Below, piece by piece: positions 57,337 to 64,000 of a DNA stretch of 64,000 nucleotides. The notes under the pieces are model-generated. The model saw only the letters and a program-made list of their open reading frames with translations. It was not told where the DNA came from and did no database searches. The position numbers were made by a program, and so were the translations under genes. Position 1 is the first letter of the stretch; each line of letters opens with the position of its first letter. Origin of the DNA: Akanthomyces muscarius (taxonomy: Eukaryota > Ascomycota > Sordariomycetes > Hypocreales > Cordycipitaceae); contig NC_079241.1 in assembly GCF_028009165.1 (NCBI RefSeq), positions 6,014,001 through 6,078,000 of the forward strand. Direction: 5' to 3'.

Positions 57337-57920
57337 GATTAGGTCGCTACACAGCAGAGATTTTGTGCCAGTTTGTTGTGAATGAGAAGTGTAGAGAAGG
57401 TTGTTGAAAGTTTCGTTGTGCCTTTGCTTGCGGATAGAGTGATTATGTCAGCAATTTAGGCCGCGGGAATCCAGCCTCGGCGCAGACGCCCAGGACTACA
57501 CGAGCATTACAGTCATGATGGGACAGACAACACGAATTCACCAGGGTAAAAAGTAGACAATATTTAAGGAGGGTCAATTTCCTTTCCCATTTGTACTTAT
57601 GACTATGTGTGTTATATATTAATGCCCACGCATCATGCGAGGGCGTCCGCCATGAATGCGACAACATCAGAGAAAAAGACAAAATTTCACAACCACATTA
57701 GGTCCATCAATATCCATGACGGCAGATCAGTTCCATCCAAGTAGCAGAGCCACTGAACTGTTTCTTTTCCAATATTCCGGTAAAGTCAAAACATGATAAT
57801 TCGTGGGTGCAATTAGAAACAAAAAATCAAGGGGACTAGAGAGTCATGCGATGGGTTTGCACCAGCGACAGACGCCTCGTCATCTCCAACAACCGCAAGC
57901 AGCCTATAATTTCAAGACGC
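57337..57920. other. intergenic, zinc-finger gene promoter and PIR 3' region
   Basis: Spacer of 584 bp between two leftward genes. AT-rich near 57540-57620 and 57740-57830; no gene or clear element. Confidence 0.45.
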
Positions 57921-59044
57921 TTACAGGAAGAGAGCGGCAGCGATACCAGCAACAGCGAGGCCGGGGACGGCCTTGCCGGCAGCGGCGACGGGGACGGTGT
58001 TGGTGGCAGAGGGAGCCTGGACCTGGCCGTCGGAGATCTGAGTGACCTTGGGGCCGCCAGTGGCAGAGGGAGCCTGGACCTGGCCATCAGAGATCTGGGT
58101 GACGGGAGCACCGGTGGCAGAGGGAGCCTGGACCTGGCCGTCGGAGATCTGGGAGACGGGGGCACCGCCGGTGGCAGAGGGAGCCTGGACCTGACCGTCG
58201 GAGATCTGAGAGACGGGGGCACCAGTGGGGACCTGGACCTGGCCATCAGAGATCTGGGACACGGGAGGCAGGTTGGTAGGAGCCTGGATCTGGCCGTCGG
58301 AGATCTGGGTGACGGGGGCGCCGGGGGCCTGGTCGCAAGGGGTGCTGTGAGCCTGAACCTGGCCATCGCCAATCTGGCACATGGGGACGGGGACAGTGGT
58401 GGTCTTGACCTGGGGCTGGCCGTCGGGGAGAGCGGCGACGATGGTGGTCACAGCCATGCTGGTGGCGACGGGGGACTGCATGGGGCTGCCACCGTTGTCC
58501 TTCTCGCCGCTGCAGGGCATGGCGACAATCTCGACGGGCTCGCACTGCTCGGCCCAAGAGCGGTCGTACAGGTTGTAGAAGTCACCAGAGCGGCACTGGT
58601 AGAAGACGGTGGAGGGACCGATGGCCAGGGAGCCGTTCTGGCAAGTGGAGAAACCAGCAGTGTAGATGGCACCAGCCTGGGCGGGAGGGCCGTCGAACTG
58701 GAGCTGGTAGTTGGAGACAATAGAGCCAATGCGGCCCTTGCTGTCGGTCAGGACACCATCCTTGAGGTCAAGGACGAGCGACTTGTCGCCAGAGCAAGAA
58801 CGCTTCTGCAAAGACGTTAACATACACTTCAGCTAGAAGAAGGGCGGGAATGCCTGATTTGTACACATACCTCGATGGAGCGCTTGGAGTTGCCGAGCTT
58901 GAAGATGCTGACCTCGAACTTGCCGTTGTAGGTGCCGGTGCAGCCCTGGGGAGCAGAGCCCTCGGGCTTGAGGCCGGAGGGAGCGCCCTGGGGAATAGCG
59001 GCGACGGTGGCAGCGAGGCCAAGAGCAGCAGCAGTCCACTTCAT
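57921..59044 (-). CDS. PIR-repeat cell-wall protein
   Basis: Two exons, 58871-59044 and 57921-58805 (352 residues), joined in phase 0. Residues 1-~16 are a signal peptide ([16 protein letters not shown]). A Lys-Arg pair (residues 59-60, first codons of exon 2) is a likely Kex2 cleavage site. A Cys-containing globular domain follows ([33 protein letters not shown]). Then come seven copies of the PIR motif Q-I-S/G-D-G-Q-V/I-Q, each separated by an Ala/Pro/Ser/Thr spacer. The C-terminal ~20 residues are hydrophobic ([13 protein letters not shown]), so a GPI signal is possible. PIR proteins attach to beta-1,3-glucan by an alkali-labile ester through a Gln in the repeat. The domain order differs from yeast Pir proteins, where the repeats precede the Cys domain. 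Confidence 0.9.
57990..58390 (-). repeat. coding tandem repeats of the PIR protein
   Basis: Seven tandem units of roughly 48-57 nt. On the plus strand the core reads GGAGCCTGGACCTGGCCGTC then GGAGATCTG, with near-identical copies. The three units nearest the gene's 3' end are most alike, suggesting recent duplication. Confidence 0.92.
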
Positions 59045-62000
59045 TATGACTGAAGCAAATATTAGCAAAATGGTTGTGCGAATTGCCGCGTGTCAATGCT
59101 GCAGCTTGTGGAACGGTGTGTGACGTTGGACGAGCGGCAATGGCGTTCCGCAGGGAAGGGTATATGTGGGCAGTTGAACGTGAATTTGGTCGAGACAAAG
59201 TCCACGACACCGAGAAGCAGCAGCAAGCACTGCGCGTCTGCAACGTACCGGTTGTATTAGATTAGGTTGTGAAGGCGAAGAAAGAATCGAATCAGCGACG
59301 GGATGACGAAGGTCGAGATCTTGTTAACCAAAACGATGGGTGGAAACAAGAAATATATCGTCCGAGGAGCGAAAGTAGAAGATGCAAACAAAGAATTGGA
59401 TGTGAAGAGAAGAGGGAAAGAAGAAGAGGGTGGAGAGAAGGGATCGGCTCGGGTACATATATTCTGATTATGCTGGGTCCATGTCATCTAGGAGCGCAGG
59501 CATTGTTCGGCCGTTTGTCAAGAAACCTTGGACGGGGGGGTGGTCAATGGGGTGGACGAGATGGTGGGACAGGGGGGGCGTAGGATGGCTAGACACTTGG
59601 GAACACGAGCTCAAGACGAACAGACGAGCTAACTACTGTTACGGCACAACAAGTCACCTAGATTACTGGAAAACGAAAAGAGGCCCGCAGGCCCAGGAGC
59701 CCCAGTTTCTGGATAATGGGATGATGGGCTGGCCAGCCAGGCGACGAATGTAGTGGCAGCGTAGCGGCAGAGTTGTGGGTTTGGTTGGACGGTCGAGGAC
59801 GAGGACGAGGCTTGGGGGGAGTGGGAGGGAGCAGCCATCAGAGGCGGCCGAAGAGAGGCAGCGAGCGAGACGAGTACCTAGGATGGATGATGTGTGTCTT
59901 GATGATGAGAGGGGGGCAAGGGGGGTGTAGAGAATGGGCGTGCGTCTGCAACGGAGCCAGGCAGAGATGGAGCCAACCAGCGAACGGAGCCAGGCCAGCC
60001 ACAGACAGAGCATCGGTAGGGAAGCAGACGGCGCGGTTGGGGCTGGGCAGTGCACTAGCGTTGTCAGAAAAACCCGCTACAGCGGCCTGGTGTTTACTGA
60101 TAGCAGTTGCCATGCCGGTGCCGACAGCAGAGAGAAAAAGCTGGGCTGGAGCTGGCTGGCTGGCTGGCTGGCGCGTGGAGCATTTTGAAAGTTGATCCTC
60201 CCCCAAAAGTGGCCGCCGCCACAACAACGAACAGAGAGGGCCACACACGGCTACATTGCATGGGTTGGCTCTGAAAATATGGGGAACCCTGGCCGAGTGG
60301 ACAGCTGGTCCACACAGCGGGCGGGCGGCGACGCAGGCAGGGGGGGAGGTTGGGCCGTGGGTGCCAAGGCCATTTTTCCTGCCGCTCGTTGGGGGCTGGT
60401 GCAGCAGGCAAAAAGAGGAAGCAAACGGGGAAGAGGGCGCGATGCAAGCTGGCAGCTGACACGACGCCGCCGCTGGCAGAGACGATGCAGAGAGGCTGGG
60501 TGGCACGACGACCGGAACGCTCTGTGGTACGGAGACGTCGAACGCCAACGAAATAAAACTGGTAGGTAAAATACTGGTTGGGAAGTGAAGAACAGGCAGC
60601 CCCGTTTCTTGGCCATCGTTGTGCAACGCCACACTGCTGGGCAGGAACCTGTTTCCCGCCGCTCCCGCAGCCAACCACAGCGCGCGCTCTGAACGGCCGA
60701 CGGCCGAGTCTCAGCAGCAAAAAAACAGCGCTCTCTGGCTGCGAGCCTGGGCAAATGTGCTGTATTGCCGGATTGTCTCCTTGTTTTTTTTTTTTTTTTC
60801 CTTATTACTCTCTGCAAAACAAAATTTGTAGGCTGCTGCAAAACTTTAATTACAATGTCTCAGGGGAAAGAGGGCTTTACGGGTTGTTGTTTACAGCGGT
60901 CCTCTCGGATCCTCCAGCACCCGCAGGCACCTAAAAAGCCAACTCGGCCGCTTTGCTCCTCCCCCTGCTTGCCCCCCCCTGTGCCGAGAGAGGGGGAGAG
61001 CCACAGCGCGCTGTCGATGAAGCACCCGCCCCCCCGGCTGCTCGCTGGGCTTGTCCGCCGCTGGACCACCTGGGCGATGGGATCGTGCCAAACTGTGCGG
61101 GGAGCCCAGCTCGTTTGTCTTGCTTGCTCCGTCTTGGCCTGGCCTTGCCCCCTTGGCACAGCGCCCTCAGATCGTTGCTGGGGGTGTATGATCGTAGGCT
61201 GCGAGACAGGCTTCAAGGGGACACTGCTTTTGCCAATTGCTTCAATTGTGTATAAAATAAAACAAATCATGGCATCTAGAGTGCCAAGAGCAATGCGGTG
61301 TTTTTTAGGCTCTACCTTTTTTTTTCCTATCCCTCTCGGCTGCTTTCTGGCCTGTTGGCGGAGCAGCACATCTCACCCAAACGGGCCAAACCTTCTTCGC
61401 GCGCAACTGGACCGCGCCACAAGTAATACTGGAGACCAAGGCGCCGGGGAGCTGCGTAATAGATTGTCACTTGTGTGGGCTTTTTTTGCCTCTGCTCACC
61501 ATCAGTAGCAATTGAGCAGGAAGGCACGCAGGCCAAGAAGCGCTGCAATCCAGCGAGCAGCAGGCTCTGAAAATGCAGACAGAGAGCCCCTTTCCTGTGG
61601 AACCTGTCCATCAATGGTGCATCCTTTGGTGGTGCTTCCGACAGGCTAAAAAACACAAGTGCTGGGTAATAAACTTTGGTCTTACTGGTACGAGGCGCAC
61701 ACTAGTCCCCTTGTGCGCCGTTTTTTCCTTCTTTCCCGTTCTTTTTTAAACCAGTAACACGCAGCGGCTTTTTCTTTCCGGTCGGTCCAAAAAAGCAACG
61801 AACCGGCAAGTATCGACCGGCCGAGCCAGTTTCTGAAAATAGGCCCATATGTATCGGTTTCAATCATGTCATTGATACCGGCAGCCCCTATCGACCACAA
61901 CATCAGGCCAGATGAGGCTCAAAAAAAAAAAAAAAAAAGGCCTCGTCCAATTGACCCTCTGAAAAGGTTATTGTCCTCGGTGGATATCTTCCACTGCGCG

Positions 62001-64000
62001 GAATGCTGTGCCCTTGATTGTCCGCTGCGTGGTGTTTTGCCTGACCCGTTGGCACACACCCATTGTGGCATGCATCTTGATTAATAGAAGCTCCAAATAG
62101 AATGATGGAAGCTACTGTCTTGGATTTTACCCCCCAATGGCATTCTTTTTCTTTCCCCATCGGCTTTCTTGTTATTATACATTTCTGCTTTTCCAAACAA
62201 AGGAGGCTGGCACTTTTATTTTTTCTCGCGCCTCTCTATTTTCTCTCCTGAGGCTGTTCATCCTCCACACCACCATGGTCCCATGGCTAGACGGCACCAG
62301 CAAAGGCGTCGAGCCCACTCACACTGGGCGCACCACCAGAACGTACTGGCTAACTGCTTGGTGCCGGTGTACGAAGCCAGAGAAAAAACGAGAGAGAGAA
62401 GGCGAGAGGCCGGCCAGCACACCCCCAAGCGGGAGAGTTTGGCAATTTGGAGCAGCGTACGAGAGTGTGGGTGGGCTCCTGTCATCGATAGTGCCATGTT
62501 CTGCCGTGGAATGTCGTCGAGGGCTGGCTCTGCCCGGTTACGCGTTGGCTGGATAGATTCCGTTCCTGCATCTCAACTAGCACTGTTTTTCCCTCTTTTT
62601 AGTATTAGTCTCTTGGTTTTTTTTTCCTTTTCCCTTTTTGCAGTGCTCTTGACCCCCCCTGCCGCCACCACACGGCCGTCCAAACCGTCCGTCGCACCTC
62701 AAACACTCGCTCGTGCACGCGATTTTGGCCTCGAGGGACCGAGTTTTGCCCTACACCATCCATCCCGTGAATTTCCACCTTTCTGCATCATGCAAAAAAA
62801 CTCAATTCAACTTTGGATCTGTCAGGAAAGCCCTAGCTGATGGTCGCACAAGCACCCTCTTTTTTCTTTTTTTAGCCATCAACTTTAGATTCATCACCGT
62901 AGCCCTCCCACCATCATCTGGTGCATCACCTTCCCCGTCTCTGCCACTGAGTGGTTGTTAATATAGCCCGCATACCCCATTGTGTAATAACTAATCTGTG
63001 CTGCGCAAGTAAACGCAACGTGACAGATGGCTTCTCGGTTCAACCATGTTGCGCTGCGAACCAGCCACAAATTGCCTCACCACGCCGTCGTCCCAGCCAG
63101 GTCATTCACCACGCCTGCAGCAGTTCCCATGGTAATGGCCGCCTCGAGTCGACCCGGCCGCATGCCGCCGCTAGGAGCCATGCGAGGCGCCGCAAGTGTA
63201 CGGGGGCTGCAGTAGCGTGTCGCCGTCGTGCAGCTGGCTACTCAACCATGTAATCTGTACCAGTAGTTACTCTTCTTTCCGCACAACTGAAGGGTACTAC
63301 TCTTCGAGGCGTGGCTCCTCGCTCCTCTAAGCAAGTGGGCTCGCCGACTGGTGTGTTCCCCTGCATGCAAACCGTCGCTTTCTTCTCCTCTTTACTTCTT
63401 TTTTCGCCAGCCTTCTCTCTCCTTGCTGAGATTTGGCCCGAATCAGCTTGGCACGGTGGCGAATTGGAAAAAGTCAATCGCTCTCTCTTCTCTCTGCTTT
63501 CTCGAGCTTGACAGCTTACCCCCCTGTTCTTGCCGTCTTGTCCCTTCGCACCAGGAGCTCAAGCACACATGTCACACAAGAAAAGCATCGCTCCTCTCGG
63601 AAGCATGCATGAATGCCTGATCCGGGGTCACCGTCATTTTTTAAGATCTCCATGTTTGTAGGAAGACGAGACATTGTCCCGGCTGTCAGCTCACCTCGGA
63701 GGTATGATGGATATCGGACAGTTACTCCTTGCTGCTTGCGATACACTACAACGGCAAGCACCCGCGCACATGCTCCCTAACATCCTCGAGACATGAAATT
63801 ACCATCTTGACCTCATGAGAGCAGGCTGCCTCGGCGTAGTGATATAGGGGCAATCTGCTGTTGTTGGCGCCCATGCACTAGTTAGTTGGCACCGCTAGGC
63901 CGGCCCGGCATGAACAGTACATGTGCATCCTGAATTCCCAACTCGTCGTGCATTGGCTCAATTACAGGGACCATGCGAAAGCACCATCGCCCCAGCCAGG
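59045..64000. other. long gene-free region, right edge
   Basis: About 5 kb with no gene I can support on either strand. The first part should be the PIR promoter and leader. Features seen: GGCT tandem near 60158-60175, T run of 17 at 60784-60800, A run of 18 at 61921-61938, several CT-rich stretches (60940-60975, 62580-62640, 63380-63425), and overlapping open frames on both strands that cancel one another. A 62-codon ATG frame at 63027-63215 looks Arg-rich like a mitochondrial presequence but has no domain. The region may contain a long promoter of a gene beyond 64000. Confidence 0.45.

Noticed and set aside
60765..61508. 247-codon plus-strand frame and overlapping minus frames in the right spacer
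   Set aside because: Runs through homopolymer and CT-rich sequence; Pro/Ser/Cys-rich translation with no domain, and equal-sized frames on the opposite strand.
1..64000. CRISPR arrays, bacterial operons, phage or plasmid features
   Set aside because: The sequence is fungal nuclear DNA with spliceosomal introns; no regularly spaced direct repeats with unique spacers were seen.

Overview
This window is nuclear DNA of a filamentous ascomycete (Pezizomycotina, most likely Sordariomycetes; Hypocreales is only a guess). The reasons are monocistronic genes on both strands, introns of about 49-80 bp with GTAAGT-type donors and CTAAC-like branch sites, and families typical of these fungi: fungal rhodopsin/PTH11-like membrane protein, Zn2Cys6 regulator, PIR cell-wall protein, DUF7702, GH127, and fungal KAP123 and REI1. 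I support 25 protein genes. I found no convincing RNA gene, CRISPR array, intact transposon or bacterial operon.

Left part (1-25 kb), mostly housekeeping. It holds a Srp40/Nopp140-like nucleolar protein (-), an Rsm1/NIPA-type C3HC zinc-finger protein (+), an EngB-type mitochondrial GTPase (-), an ALKBH1-type dioxygenase (+), a HECT ligase with an AZUL finger (-) and the 60S maturation factor REI1 (+). Secretory-pathway genes follow: a secreted GH127 enzyme (+), a secreted nucleoside hydrolase (-), a mucin-like single-pass membrane protein (+) and a GH47 mannosidase (-). A 302 bp GAA repeat lies between the convergent ALKBH1 and HECT genes.

Middle part (25-46 kb), accessory in character with wide spacers. 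In order: carboxylesterase (-), seven-helix rhodopsin-like protein (+), Ayr1-like reductase (+), DUF7702 membrane protein (-), EthA-like Baeyer-Villiger monooxygenase (+), Zn2Cys6 regulator (-), GPI-anchored phospholipase B (+), LysM membrane protein (+) and two orphan proteins. The esterase, reductase, monooxygenase and local regulator could form a small catabolic or tailoring cluster, but no polyketide synthase, peptide synthetase or terpene synthase is in the window. The regulator's DNA-binding domain was assembled here from three exons, one of them a 24-nt microexon.

Right part (46-59 kb) returns to conserved genes: KAP123 importin (+), TAPT1/Emp65-family protein (-), dienelactone hydrolase (-), U1-type zinc-finger splicing protein (-) and a PIR cell-wall protein with seven repeats (-). 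The last 5 kb (59-64 kb) is pyrimidine-rich and has no gene I can support. Exon boundaries were derived by reading splice sites and checking reading frames by hand. No database search was possible.
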